From: Pseudomonadales bacterium
Lineage (GTDB): Bacteria; Pseudomonadota; Gammaproteobacteria; Pseudomonadales; Halieaceae
NCBI GenBank assembly: GCA_024234855.1
Contig: JACKNN010000007.1
Coordinates: 1 to 64,000 of the forward strand
Direction of reading: 5' to 3'
DNA length: 64,000 bases
Position numbers and translations under genes: made by a program. The notes under the pieces are model-generated. The model searched no databases, had not been told where the DNA came from, and saw only the letters and a program-made list of their open reading frames with translations. This document shows, in pieces, positions 10,150 to 19,421 of this stretch; the first letter of the stretch is position 1; every line of letters starts with the position of its first letter.

Positions 10150-12220
10150 CCCCCGGCGGTTTGACTGCCGGCAGACTCAGCGTCACGCAGACGCCTTCCC
10201 CCCCCGGCAGGTTTTCAGCCTTCACCCGGCCGCGGTGAAACTCCACTATCAGGCTGACGATGTGCAGGCCCAGTCCAAGGTGTACGCCGCCGGATTCCGC
10301 TTGTCTCAGGGAAACCATGGGGTCGAACAGGTGTTCCTGCAACTCGGTCGGCAGCGGCGGCCCCTCGTTACTGATGCTCAGTTGCCACTGGTTTGCCACC
10401 GGCGCCAGCCGCAGGGTAATGCCGCCCCCGGGCGCGCTGAACGAGGCGGCGTTGTCCAGCAGCTTATCCAGCGCCTGCACGATCAGCTCGGGTACGCCCG
10501 CTACCCGGGCTTCCCCTGTGGGTACCTGAAGTGCCAGTTTGTGGTCGGGATAGATACTTCGATAGGCCTCAAACACCTCGCGCAACAGCGGTACCAGGTC
10601 CAGGTCCCTGGTAGAGTTGCCGCGAATACTCTCCTCCAGCCGGTTGGCCTCGCTCATGGCGGTGAGGATGCCGTTCAGGCGCACCAGCCCCTCGCGGGCG
10701 CGGGCGACATAGACATCCCGTTGTCCAGGCCCCGGGGCCGACTGTTCGAGATTTTCCAGCGAGGTCTGGATCACTGCGATCGGCGTGCGCAACTCGTGCG
10801 ACAGCTTGCGACTCAGGGTGCGCAGGTACTCATTGTATTCCCGCAGTTGGTCCAGCAGGTCGGCGTAGTGGCGTGACAGTTCACCGATTTCGTCCCGGGC
10901 GGAACTGCGCGGAAAAGCGCCGGTATCGGGCCCCTCCGCGCTGATGGCCTGGCGCGCCGCCCGGCTCAATTTACCGATGCGCCAGGACAGCAGGCTGGCA
11001 TAGCCCAGCAGGCCGAAGGCGCCTGCGCACAGGGCCAGCAGGCTGTACCCAAGCAGGCGGCTGAAGGCCTGGTCGGTCAGGGAGAGGTATTCCTCGCCGC
11101 TCTGGCGCGCCACCACCACGCCGCTCACCACGCCCGCGTGAAAAATAGGGACAGCGGCCGACAATATTGTGCGACTCGAGTAGCCGGGATCCTGGTAGCG
11201 ATGGCTGGCCTCGATACCGGACAGGGCCGAGGAAATTTCCTCACCCGTCACCTGGCCGTTACCGGTGGCCACAGGCGGCAGCGCCAGCTCGCCCCGGGCC
11301 AGGATGCTGCGGTAGAGCAGGCGCAGCAGCCAGAAGGTATCGGCGTTGTCCTTGTGTTTGCCGGCGGTGGGGGTGACATCCGCAATCAGCCAGTTGTCCT
11401 TGTCCACTACCTGCAGGTGGCTGCCCTGGTTGCTGAATGGCGCCAGGGTTTGCTGCAGTGGGGCAGGGCTGTAGATCAGCCAGGGCGGTGCGAGGGTATC
11501 CAGCGGGTTGATATTGCCCAGGGTTTCAAACCTGCCGCCGGGCCGGTGACCGACGTTGACCAGGTAGAACCCCAGCCGCCCGCCGGTATAGTCCAGGGGC
11601 ATTTCCAGTTCGAGGCTGAAGCCACCCGCGGCATCCTGCCAGAAGCCGCGAATACGCGCGCCATCGTGGCCGGGCTGTAGCGGGCCCAGCGGGTAGGCGC
11701 GTACGCTGCCCGGGGCGGAGGTGGCGATTACATATTCCTGGCGCCTGTTGTCCTGCCAGGTCCGCAGGACCAGGCGATCGCCGTTGGGCTCGTCGGACAC
11801 GCCCGGGTTATGGAACACCACCTCGGGGTCTGCAACCCGCAGCATCAGGTAGAGCATGCCGTTGCGGGTGGCGGCCTGGTAGCTCAGCGCCAGTGGTGAG
11901 GCCCCCGGTTCGCTGGCCAGGCGGACGCTGTCAATCTCCTCCCAGCCGTCGCTGTAGCCGTCGACGATCACTACCTGCTCCGCCGGGTGGGCGTAAACGG
12001 GGGCGGTCTTGTCCCCCGGCGCCAATCGTCTCAGGGGATTGGGGTACAGCAGTTCCTCCCGTTCGCCCAGCACGGCCGCTATCGCCTGTGCCGTGGCCTG
12101 CAGTGACTGTTCCTGGCCGTGGCGCAGTGCACCTTCCATTTCGCGGATAAACTGGCAGCCGGCCCAGGGCAGGGACAACAACAACAGGCTGACCAGCAGC
12201 AATTGGCGGCGCAGCGTCAC
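10142..12220 (-). CDS. Sensor histidine kinase of the dedicated proteobacterial sortase system
   Basis: A 692-residue membrane kinase: TM helix at about residues 5-22, a large periplasmic region (about 25-385), a second TM at about 388-412, HAMP-like linker, HisKA with phospho-acceptor His475 (KLSHELRTPIAV), and an HATPase domain with N-box LLDNAASF and G-box GLGLHIVSLI. The periplasmic part (about 80-240) resembles a carbohydrate-binding CBM9/DOMON-like sandwich, as in the kinase family linked to proteobacterial sortases (TIGR03785-type). It overlaps the regulator gene by 4 bp and sits divergent from target and sortase. The ligand is unknown; sensing of polysaccharide or of the target protein is inference. 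Confidence 0.9.
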
Positions 12221-12912
12221 TCGGTTCCCGTCCAGCGATAGCCGACGCCATACGCGGTCTCAATCGCGCAAAAGCCCTCGTCGATCGCCTGGAATTTGCG
12301 GCGGATTCGCTTGATGTGCGAGGTAATGGTGTTGTCATCGAGCACCACGTTGGCAGACTCCATTAATTGCTGCCGATTCTTGACATGACCGGGGTGCCTG
12401 GCCAGCGCATGCACTATCCAGAATTCGGTGACAGTCAACTCCACCTGGAGTGACTGCCACAGGCAGGTCATGCGCTCAAGGTTCAGGCTGAGGGGGCCGC
12501 GCTGGATGACATGCTCTTCCAGCACCGGGCTGCGCAGTGCCTGCACCCGCCGGAAGAGGGCGACGATACGGGCCAGCATATGGGCCTGGCTGATGTCCTT
12601 GGTGAGGTAGTCGTCCGCGCCCAGGCGCAGGCCGCAGATAATGTCCAGCTCCGAATCCCGCGCCGTGAGAAACACGATGGGCAACTCGGGGCAGCGGCTG
12701 CGCAGGTCGCGGCAGAGCTCAAACCCGCCCTCGATATCGTCCCCCAGTCCGACATCGATGATGGCGAGGTCGGGCAGTTGCCGGGCAAAGGCCTCGCTGG
12801 CAGTCGCGCGGTCCCGGAACAGGGAGACCCGAAAGCCCCGGCGCTGCAGGGTGTCGCGATAATTGGCCGCGATGCTGACTTCATCTTCCACGATAGCGAT
12901 GTGATGCGGCAT
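12217..12912 (-). CDS. OmpR-type response regulator of the sortase system
   Basis: A 231-residue regulator with a receiver domain (acidic pair ED at 9-10, phospho-acceptor Asp53 in IIDVGLG, Thr83, Lys105) and a C-terminal winged-helix DNA-binding domain (about 130-230, ending IETAYGVGYRWTG). Start ATG at 12912 places the receiver at the N-terminus; the longer open frame upstream is intergenic. It is the first gene of a two-gene operon, its TGA overlapping the kinase ATG. It is divergent from the VIT/VWA target across 174 bp, which probably contains the promoters it controls. It matches the TIGR03787-type partner of this system. Confidence 0.9.
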   Translation of the reverse strand: MPHHIAIVEDEVSIAANYRDTLQRRGFRVSLFRDRATASEAFARQLPDLAIIDVGLGDDIEGGFELCRDLRSRCPELPIVFLTARDSELDIICGLRLGADDYLTKDISQAHMLARIVALFRRVQALRSPVLEEHVIQRGPLSLNLERMTCLWQSLQVELTVTEFWIVHALARHPGHVKNRQQLMESANVVLDDNTITSHIKRIRRKFQAIDEGFCAIETAYGVGYRWTGTE

Positions 12913-13086
12913 GAGTAGCGACTGACCGGGCTGTGTCCGAAGGCGCCCATACTTCCAAATTCCCGCCCGCACCACAAGCTCCCGCCACAATTCGCCATTA
13001 TTGTTCCCTGAAAAGCCATATTCCGTGTGCTTTTGTGCCAGATCCCGCGCGCCTAATGGAGCGAACACACCAGCGGGGGAGATCCC

Positions 13087-15402
13087 ATGAACCAGTACGA
13101 TCGCATTTACTTTCAACTCACCCGGGACACGGGTCGCCTCGGTGGGCTGCCCCTGTGGTTTGTCTTTCGCGCCCTGCCCACCGTGGTGGCTGTCGCGCTA
13201 CTGCTGATGTTGCTGTGGCCGGCGCCCGGCCGCGCGATGGTGACAGCCGAAGGCGACGAAGTCGCGTTAGACGGCATCGCCAGCGGCCAGATGCTGCTGC
13301 AGGGTGAGGTCCCCGGCCATTACACCCCGGCCATCCTGCAGGCCAGTAAAGTCCATTTCGATATCAGCGGCATGATCGCCACCGTGGCGGTGGAACAGTC
13401 TTTTCGCAACGGCACCGGGCGCGCGCTGGAGGGGATATACGCCTTTCCACTGCCGGACACCGCCGCTGTGCGATTCATGGAGATGGTCATCGGCGAGCGG
13501 CGCATTGTCGGCAAAATCCGGGAGAAGACCGAGGCGAAAAAACTCTATAGCCAGGCAAAGGCCGCGGGCAAAAAGGCCAGCCTGGTGGAGCAGCAGCGCC
13601 CCAATCTATTTACCAACCGGGTGGCCAATATAGGCGCCGGGGAAACCATCACCGTGCGGCTGGAATATGTACAGCAGGTCGCCTTTGCCAACGGTGAGTT
13701 TTCCCTGCGTTTTCCCACCACGGTTACGCCCAGGTATATGCCGGGAGCGCCCCTGTCCCCGGGCGGAACGGAGGAGGCCCTCGCACCGCTGGTCGTTAAT
13801 CCCTACCTTGGCTGGGCGGTGCCAACCGACCAGGTGAGCGACGCCGATGCCATCTCGCCGCTGCAGTTTCCCCGGGAGGGCGATGAGCGGGCGCCCCTGA
13901 ACCCGCTGGAGGTGAGCGTGCGACTCGATATGGGAATGCCGCTGGCGCGGGTGGAAGCGCCCTACCACGATATCGCACTGGCCCGTCGAGCGGGCGTCTA
14001 CGACATTCGCCTGGCCAATGGCGTGACCGAGATGGACCGGGATTTCGTCCTCACCTGGCAGCCGGTCAGTGGCGCCGCGCCTACGGCGGCCCTCTTTACC
14101 GAGGAAGTCGGGGGCCAGTATTACGGTCTGTTAATGGTGGTGCCGCCGGTGAGTGAACTGGCGGGGCCGCCGCCGGCGCGGGAACTCATCCTGGTGGTAG
14201 ACACGTCCGGTTCCATGGGCGGGGTGGCGATCGAACAGGCCCGCGACGCCGTGGCCAGGGCGCTGCAACAACTGCGGCCGGAGGATCGCTTCAATATTAT
14301 CGAGTTCAACTCAAACCACCGGGCGCTTTACCGCCGGCCGGTGGCAGCCACTCACCGCCACCTGCAGCAGGCGCAGGAATTTGTGCACCGGCTGCGCGCA
14401 GACGGCGGTACTGAAATGTTGCCCGCCCTGCGCGCCGCGCTGGAAACACCGCGGGCGACCGACGGACTGGAGGAACAACTTCCCCTGCGCCAGGTGATCT
14501 TCATTACCGACGGCGCGGTGGGTAATGAGCAGGCGCTGTTTGCGGAAATCAGTGCGCGTATCGGCAACAGCCGCCTGTTTACCGTCGGTATCGGTTCGGC
14601 GCCAAACAGCTGGTTTATGCGAGAGGCGGCGCGCTTTGGTCGCGGCAGCCATACCCACATCGGTGCGCTGGAGGAAGTGGCTGGCAAAATGGGGCTGCTA
14701 TTCAGCCAGTTGTCGCAACCCGCCGCGGTGGATCTGGATGTAATATGGCCCGGCCAGGAAGCGCGTGGCGACCCAGCGGGTGACAGGGCGGGGCCCGGTC
14801 AGCAAGCGGCAGGTCGGAACGATCCCACCCGGGCAGTCCCCCGGGCCGTGGAGGCATGGCCCGAGCGATTGCCCGACCTGTACCTGGGCCAGCCCCTGCT
14901 GGTGGCAGCCCGCTTTGGCGCGCAGGCTCCCGTGGGAGAGGTGATCGTGACGGCCGAGATCGGCGGTCAGCCCTGGCGCCAGGCCATTGCGCTGTCGACC
15001 GGCGTCGACCCGCAGTCCGCGCCCCGGCACAAGGGAGTCGCCAGCGTGTGGGCGCGGCAAAAGATCGCCGGCCTGCTGGACCTCAAAGTACTGGGGCACA
15101 GCGAGGAGGTCGTGCGGGCGCAGGTACTGCCGATCGCCTTGCAACACCAGTTATTGAGCCCCTACACCAGTTTTATTGCGATCCAGGAGATCGTCTCCTT
15201 GCCGCCCGGGGAGCGCGCGGCCAGCGTGCCGGTGCCCAATACCCGCCCGCTGGGCCAGGCTCCGCAAACCTTCGCCTATCCCCGCACGGCCACCACGGGC
15301 CCCGCAAAGGCCTGGTTTGGGCTGCTGCTTTTGTTTGCCGCCACCCTGGTGCGGGCCATGCGTCAACCGGAGCTGGATCATGTCCCGCCCGGTCGCGAAT
15401 AG
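13087..15402 (+). CDS. Marine proteobacterial sortase target protein (VIT + VWA domains)
   Basis: A 771-residue surface protein, the expected substrate of the adjacent sortase. It has an N-terminal hydrophobic signal (about 30-50), a VIT (inter-alpha-trypsin) domain at about 70-200, and a VWA domain with the MIDAS motif DTSGSMG starting at Asp372. A C-terminal sorting signal follows: YPRTA at 731-735, a hydrophobic helix (AWFGLLLLFAATLV) and a basic R-A-M-R turn. YPRTA departs from the LPXTG form but keeps P-x-T in register. The ATG at 13087 follows GGGGGAG. The 3' end overlaps the sortase start by 23 bp, so translation is coupled. Confidence 0.93.
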   Translation: MNQYDRIYFQLTRDTGRLGGLPLWFVFRALPTVVAVALLLMLLWPAPGRAMVTAEGDEVALDGIASGQMLLQGEVPGHYTPAILQASKVHFDISGMIATVAVEQSFRNGTGRALEGIYAFPLPDTAAVRFMEMVIGERRIVGKIREKTEAKKLYSQAKAAGKKASLVEQQRPNLFTNRVANIGAGETITVRLEYVQQVAFANGEFSLRFPTTVTPRYMPGAPLSPGGTEEALAPLVVNPYLGWAVPTDQVSDADAISPLQFPREGDERAPLNPLEVSVRLDMGMPLARVEAPYHDIALARRAGVYDIRLANGVTEMDRDFVLTWQPVSGAAPTAALFTEEVGGQYYGLLMVVPPVSELAGPPPARELILVVDTSGSMGGVAIEQARDAVARALQQLRPEDRFNIIEFNSNHRALYRRPVAATHRHLQQAQEFVHRLRADGGTEMLPALRAALETPRATDGLEEQLPLRQVIFITDGAVGNEQALFAEISARIGNSRLFTVGIGSAPNSWFMREAARFGRGSHTHIGALEEVAGKMGLLFSQLSQPAAVDLDVIWPGQEARGDPAGDRAGPGQQAAGRNDPTRAVPRAVEAWPERLPDLYLGQPLLVAARFGAQAPVGEVIVTAEIGGQPWRQAIALSTGVDPQSAPRHKGVASVWARQKIAGLLDLKVLGHSEEVVRAQVLPIALQHQLLSPYTSFIAIQEIVSLPPGERAASVPVPNTRPLGQAPQTFAYPRTATTGPAKAWFGLLLLFAATLVRAMRQPELDHVPPGRE

Positions 15403-15997
15403 GGATTGGCACCGGTTGCTGGCGCTGCTGCTGGTGCTGGCAGCCTGCCAGCAACTGTCCGCCGCCGGTCTGATCAAGGCCAAGGCCTGGCTGGCGCCGG
15501 TGCTGATCGAGCGGGCCTGGGCGCAGTCCCTGTCCCTGGGTGGCCGGCCGGTGAAGCCCTGGCCCTGGGCCGATACCTGGCCCGTGGCGAAACTGCGCGT
15601 ACCGGCCCTGGGTGTTGAGCGACTGGTGCTGGCCGGTGACACGGGCAATGCCCTGGCCTTTGGCCCGGGACATTCGAGCGCGTCGGCGAGCCTGGGCAGT
15701 GCGGGGCTGGCGGTGATAGGCGGGCACCGCGACACGCATTTTGCCTTCCTGCGGGCTTTGCCTTCAGGCGCGCGGCTGCAGTTGCAATTGCCGGATGGGA
15801 CCTGGCGGGCTTACCGGGTGGAGTCCATCGAGGTCGTGGATGCCAGCACGCATGACTTGCCGCGGCTCACCGGCGCCGAGCGCCTGCTGCTGGTGACCTG
15901 CTATCCCTTTGATGCGCTGCGCGCCAACGGGCCGCTGCGTTACGTGGTGGGCGCCGTACCCCAGGCAGGCGCCGGCACCGCGACCTTTGCCCGGTGA
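15380..15997 (+). CDS. Class GN sortase (Gram-negative transpeptidase)
   Basis: A 205-residue membrane-anchored cysteine transpeptidase. The N-terminal hydrophobic segment (about 12-30) is followed by the sortase fold with catalytic His116 in IGGHRDTHF, Cys174 in LLVTCYPF and Arg187 in PLRYVV. It should cleave the sorting signal of the VIT/VWA protein encoded just upstream. The start ATG at 15380 lies inside the target gene and has GGAG seven bases upstream. Sortases are unusual in Gram-negative cells; this type occurs with one target and its own two-component pair, all present here. The final acceptor in the envelope is not known. Confidence 0.95.
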   Translation: MSRPVANRDWHRLLALLLVLAACQQLSAAGLIKAKAWLAPVLIERAWAQSLSLGGRPVKPWPWADTWPVAKLRVPALGVERLVLAGDTGNALAFGPGHSSASASLGSAGLAVIGGHRDTHFAFLRALPSGARLQLQLPDGTWRAYRVESIEVVDASTHDLPRLTGAERLLLVTCYPFDALRANGPLRYVVGAVPQAGAGTATFAR

Positions 15998-16066
15998 AAC
16001 TACCACCTCGACGCGGGCAGACTGCTATAATCTGCGGCCCACCAGGAAAGGAGATGGGCAACGCGG

Positions 16067-17437
16067 ATGAAAACCTTAGTACTCAAACCGGAGGATGCGA
16101 CCTGGCTGCTGCTGGAAACGGCGGACACGCCGATGCACGTCGGGGTACTGGCTATTTTTCGCAAGCCACGCAACGCCGCGCCGGACTACCTGCGCAAGCT
16201 GGCCGAGCGGATGCGCGGTTTCAAAGTGAGCGAGCCCCCCTGGAATATGCGCCTGTCCGGCGACGGCGTGACCGCCCTGGTACCGCGCCTGGTGGCAGCG
16301 CGCGACGTGGAACTGAATTACCACTTCCAGCACGCGGCCCTGCCGGAGCCCGGCGGTGAGCGCGAACTGGGGATTATGGTGTCGCGCCTGCACAGCCCGG
16401 CACTGGATCGGAACCGGCCGCTGTGGGAGTTCCACCTGATCGAGGGGCTGGAGCGCGAGCGCTTCGCCTTCTATGTAAAAATACACCATGCGCTGGTCAG
16501 CTTTCTCGATTGCGTACCCACCGTTCTGTCGATGCTCTCGGACTCTGCCAGGAAGCACAATATGCCGCCGCTCTGGGCGCGCTCCCTGTTGGGGAGCGCG
16601 GGCAGTGAACACCGCCAGGCCGATGGTGCAATCGCTTCGCTCGCCTCGCTGGGCCGGGCGGGATTTGACCTGCTGCGCACGGTGGCTTCGCCGGGCAAGA
16701 GCAGCGTGTTACTGCCGCGCGGCGCCCCCCGCTCTACCCTGAACAGGGCCATTAACCAGCAGCGGCGCTTTGCCACCCAGCAATTTGAGCAGGCCCGTAT
16801 CGAGCGGCTTGCGGCGGCGATGTCCTGTACGGTAAATGAAATCCTTACCTATCTTTGCGGCACGTCGCTGCGTCGTTTTTTCAAGGAGTACAATGCCCTG
16901 CCCGATGACTCGCTGGTGGGCCTGATACCGGTATCACTGCGCGAGCGCAGCAGCCAAAACACGGCCAACGCTATCGCCGGGATCCGGGTTGAACTGGGCA
17001 CCCATATCGGCGATCCGCTGGCCCGCCTGGCGGCGGTGAGGGCATCCATCCAGAAAGTCAGGGATGATCGCAACTCGCTGCCCGAGGAGGCGGCGACAGC
17101 TTATGTACTGTTGCGGGCGACACCGCTGTTTGCCAGCCAGCTGCCTGCGGTGGGGCGTTTCGTGCCGCCGGTATTCAACCTCAAGATATCCAACACCGAG
17201 GGCGCGGCCGCGCCGATGTATTTTGACGGCGCGCGGCTCGAAGCGATCTACCCGATCAGCCAGTTGCTGCAGTACGCGGCCCTGAGCATCGACTGCGTCA
17301 GCTACGCCGGCACCCTGAATATCGGTTTTACCGGCGCCCGCGATACCCTGCCGCACCTGCAGCGCCTGGCTGTCTATCTCGGCAAGGCGCTGGCGGAGTT
17401 GGAAGACATTGCGCGCCGCGCGGAGGATGCAGCATGA
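16067..17437 (+). CDS. WS/DGAT-like acyltransferase with a degenerate catalytic motif
   Basis: A 456-residue protein of the wax ester synthase/diacylglycerol acyltransferase family. Family features are clear: an N-terminal P-E-D-A-T-W-L-L-L-E segment, RPLWEFHLIEGLE and the C-terminal domain. The active-site motif HHxxxDG instead reads HHALVSF (residues 140-146), so Asp145 and Gly146 are replaced by Ser and Phe. The usual N-V-P-G-P segment is also altered (ISNTEGA). The frame is otherwise uninterrupted, so this is divergence rather than a frameshift. AAGGAG lies 14 bases upstream. It is translationally coupled (4-bp overlap) to the PHA-synthase-like gene. A non-canonical acyl-transfer or lipid-binding role is possible. 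Confidence 0.85.
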   Translation: MKTLVLKPEDATWLLLETADTPMHVGVLAIFRKPRNAAPDYLRKLAERMRGFKVSEPPWNMRLSGDGVTALVPRLVAARDVELNYHFQHAALPEPGGERELGIMVSRLHSPALDRNRPLWEFHLIEGLERERFAFYVKIHHALVSFLDCVPTVLSMLSDSARKHNMPPLWARSLLGSAGSEHRQADGAIASLASLGRAGFDLLRTVASPGKSSVLLPRGAPRSTLNRAINQQRRFATQQFEQARIERLAAAMSCTVNEILTYLCGTSLRRFFKEYNALPDDSLVGLIPVSLRERSSQNTANAIAGIRVELGTHIGDPLARLAAVRASIQKVRDDRNSLPEEAATAYVLLRATPLFASQLPAVGRFVPPVFNLKISNTEGAAAPMYFDGARLEAIYPISQLLQYAALSIDCVSYAGTLNIGFTGARDTLPHLQRLAVYLGKALAELEDIARRAEDAA

Positions 17438-18702
17438 ACAACCTGGCGAAACTGGCGGTTGAACAGGGCCTGGCGCTTAACCGGCGACTCGCCAAAAGCG
17501 CCGCCAATGGCGCCGACTGGTTGTTCAAGCGCGACACCCTGATCCAGTCCGGGCGGACCTGGTTTGAACTGGTGCACGACGGCGACCTGATGGCTGTCCG
17601 GTACTACGGCCTGCCCGAGGAAGAGGAGATTGAACTGGTAGACGGCAGCTTCATGCCGGTGCAGCGCAAACAGCACGCGGTGCCGCTGGTACTGGTGCCG
17701 CCCCTGGGTGTGACCACTGAAACCTTCGACCTGATGCCCCAGCGCAGCCTGGTGCGCTATATGGCGGCCAGCGGTTTCAGAACCTACCTGGTGGACTGGG
17801 GCAAGCCGAAAAAGGAGCACGCCCACCTCGGCCTGAAAGACTACTCATACAGCATGCTGGGTACTGCTCTGGAAAAAATCCGGGCCCACTCCGGCTGTGA
17901 CGAGCTGTCGCTGATGGGCTGGTGCATGGGCGGCCTGCTGTGCCTGTTGCACCAGGGTCAGGTACAGGACCCGGCGATCCGTAACATCATCACCATTGCC
18001 AGTCCTATCGACCTGGAGAGCGGCCGGGGCGTTATCGCGGGGGTGTCCGGCGCCGCCCAGAGCCTGAACGGCGCCGCGCAACTGGTGAGCAGCTACACCA
18101 ATCTGCGGCTCAAGGCGCTGGATCCCTCCCGCCTCGCGCTGCCGCCCTGGGCGACTACGCTGGCATTCAAGTTGACGGACCCGGTGGGCAGCGTCACCAC
18201 CTACTGGGACCTCGTGACCCGCCTGTCGGATCGCGAATTTGTGAAGTCGTACTCCACCACGGCGGACTATCTCAATCACATGCTGCTGTACCCGGGTGGG
18301 GTGATCAAGGATATGGCAGTCAAAGTGGTGGGTGAGAATCAACTGGCCAGGGGTGTGGTGGAAGTGGGGGACAAGCTGGCCGAACTGAACAGGATCAAAT
18401 CCAACCTGCTCGCGTTTGCCGGCGAAACCGATATCCTGGTGCCGGCGGAGATTGCCGAAAAAATCGTCCATATCGTTGCCTCCAAGGACAAGGAGTTCCG
18501 CCTGGCCCCCGGCGGCCATATGGGCGTGATCATCGGCAGCAGGGCGCAGGATGCGGTGTGGGCGCAGTCAGTGGCATGGCTGGAGAAACGTTCGGCCAGG
18601 GCAGCGGGTAAAACCAGACGGCGCCCCTCGGCGAAATTAGCCAAAGCACCCCGCAGGAAAAAATCGACTGAGAGCGGGGCTGGGAATACTGGTAAAAAGT
18701 AG
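17434..18702 (+). CDS. PHA synthase-like alpha/beta hydrolase
   Basis: A 422-residue protein related to class III poly(3-hydroxyalkanoate) synthases. The lipase-box cysteine is Cys164 in GWCMGG, with Asp333 (GETDILVP) and His362 (GGHMGVI) completing a Cys-Asp-His triad like PhaC. The tryptophan-containing Y-L-V-D-W-G segment (118-123) is also PhaC-like. A 40-residue C-terminal tail is rich in Lys and Arg. It follows the WS/DGAT-like gene with an ATGA overlap. No phaE, phaA or phaB lies nearby, so true polymerase activity is unproven; an acyl-CoA hydrolase or transferase is the alternative. Confidence 0.82.
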   Translation: MNNLAKLAVEQGLALNRRLAKSAANGADWLFKRDTLIQSGRTWFELVHDGDLMAVRYYGLPEEEEIELVDGSFMPVQRKQHAVPLVLVPPLGVTTETFDLMPQRSLVRYMAASGFRTYLVDWGKPKKEHAHLGLKDYSYSMLGTALEKIRAHSGCDELSLMGWCMGGLLCLLHQGQVQDPAIRNIITIASPIDLESGRGVIAGVSGAAQSLNGAAQLVSSYTNLRLKALDPSRLALPPWATTLAFKLTDPVGSVTTYWDLVTRLSDREFVKSYSTTADYLNHMLLYPGGVIKDMAVKVVGENQLARGVVEVGDKLAELNRIKSNLLAFAGETDILVPAEIAEKIVHIVASKDKEFRLAPGGHMGVIIGSRAQDAVWAQSVAWLEKRSARAAGKTRRRPSAKLAKAPRRKKSTESGAGNTGKK

Positions 18703-18831
18703 AGCTGTCCGACCCGGTCATTCCACACGCCCAACTACTCCCGGCGACCCATTTCGCGCCTCCTCAGTTGACAGCCCGGCTGGCACGGGGAGATTATCGA
18801 ACACGGCTGGCAACCTGGCGGGGTGCAAATC

Positions 18832-19236
18832 ATGGCAAGGGGTTTGTGTGAGCCATGGCAGCGGATTCTCCTGCTGCCACTGAGCTTTTTTTGTGCGTGC
18901 AGCGCGTGGTCTGACCCCCTCGCGCCCGCTGGCGAAGCCTCCTCGAGCTACACCCTGCAATTGCCCCTGGAAGACAGGTTCCTGCTGAAGCGTCTCTGTA
19001 CAACCGACGGCCAAGCGGTGGAGGATCCGCGGGGGCAGCCGACGCTGCTGCTCGGGGACAACCCGGCAGAGGCATCGAGCTGGGCAGCGGTATTGCAGGT
19101 TCGGGGCACCTACACGGGCGAGTCGGCCGCTCCGGTATTTGAGGGTAGTAAGGAGATGCAGGTGGCCGTGCTGAATGCATCAAACCGCAAGGCGAAGGCG
19201 ATTGTCACCTGGCGGTTCCACCCGGGCGGATCCTGA
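18832..19236 (+). CDS. Hypothetical secreted protein
   Basis: A 134-residue frame with a plausible signal peptide (MARGLCEPWQ then a Leu/Phe-rich core ending CACSAWS) and a polar mature part predicted to be extended. ATG at 18832 has a GGGG tract about 8 bases upstream; an in-frame GTG three codons earlier is the alternative. No family recognised. It lies alone between the PHA-synthase-like gene and thrS. A GC-rich imperfect hairpin at about 19242-19272 could terminate it. Confidence 0.45.
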   Translation: MARGLCEPWQRILLLPLSFFCACSAWSDPLAPAGEASSSYTLQLPLEDRFLLKRLCTTDGQAVEDPRGQPTLLLGDNPAEASSWAAVLQVRGTYTGESAAPVFEGSKEMQVAVLNASNRKAKAIVTWRFHPGGS

Positions 19237-19421
19237 GTACAACGGCCCGGGGAGTGCAAAGTCCCGGCCCTTCGTTTATCATGCGCCCCGCAGTGGTAGG
19301 CACCAGCAATCACCCGGTTACTACCGCGGGCGCTAAAGCATTTAAATCCCCTTTTTAAATCAATAGGTTGGGGAATCACGTGGCCTTTGGTAGCGGTCAC
19401 CACTGACGAAAGGAAAAACCC

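Noticed and set aside
16484..16515. Frameshift as the cause of the altered HHxxxDG motif
   Set aside because: Family similarity continues in the same frame on both sides, and no alternative frame supplies the D-G pair.
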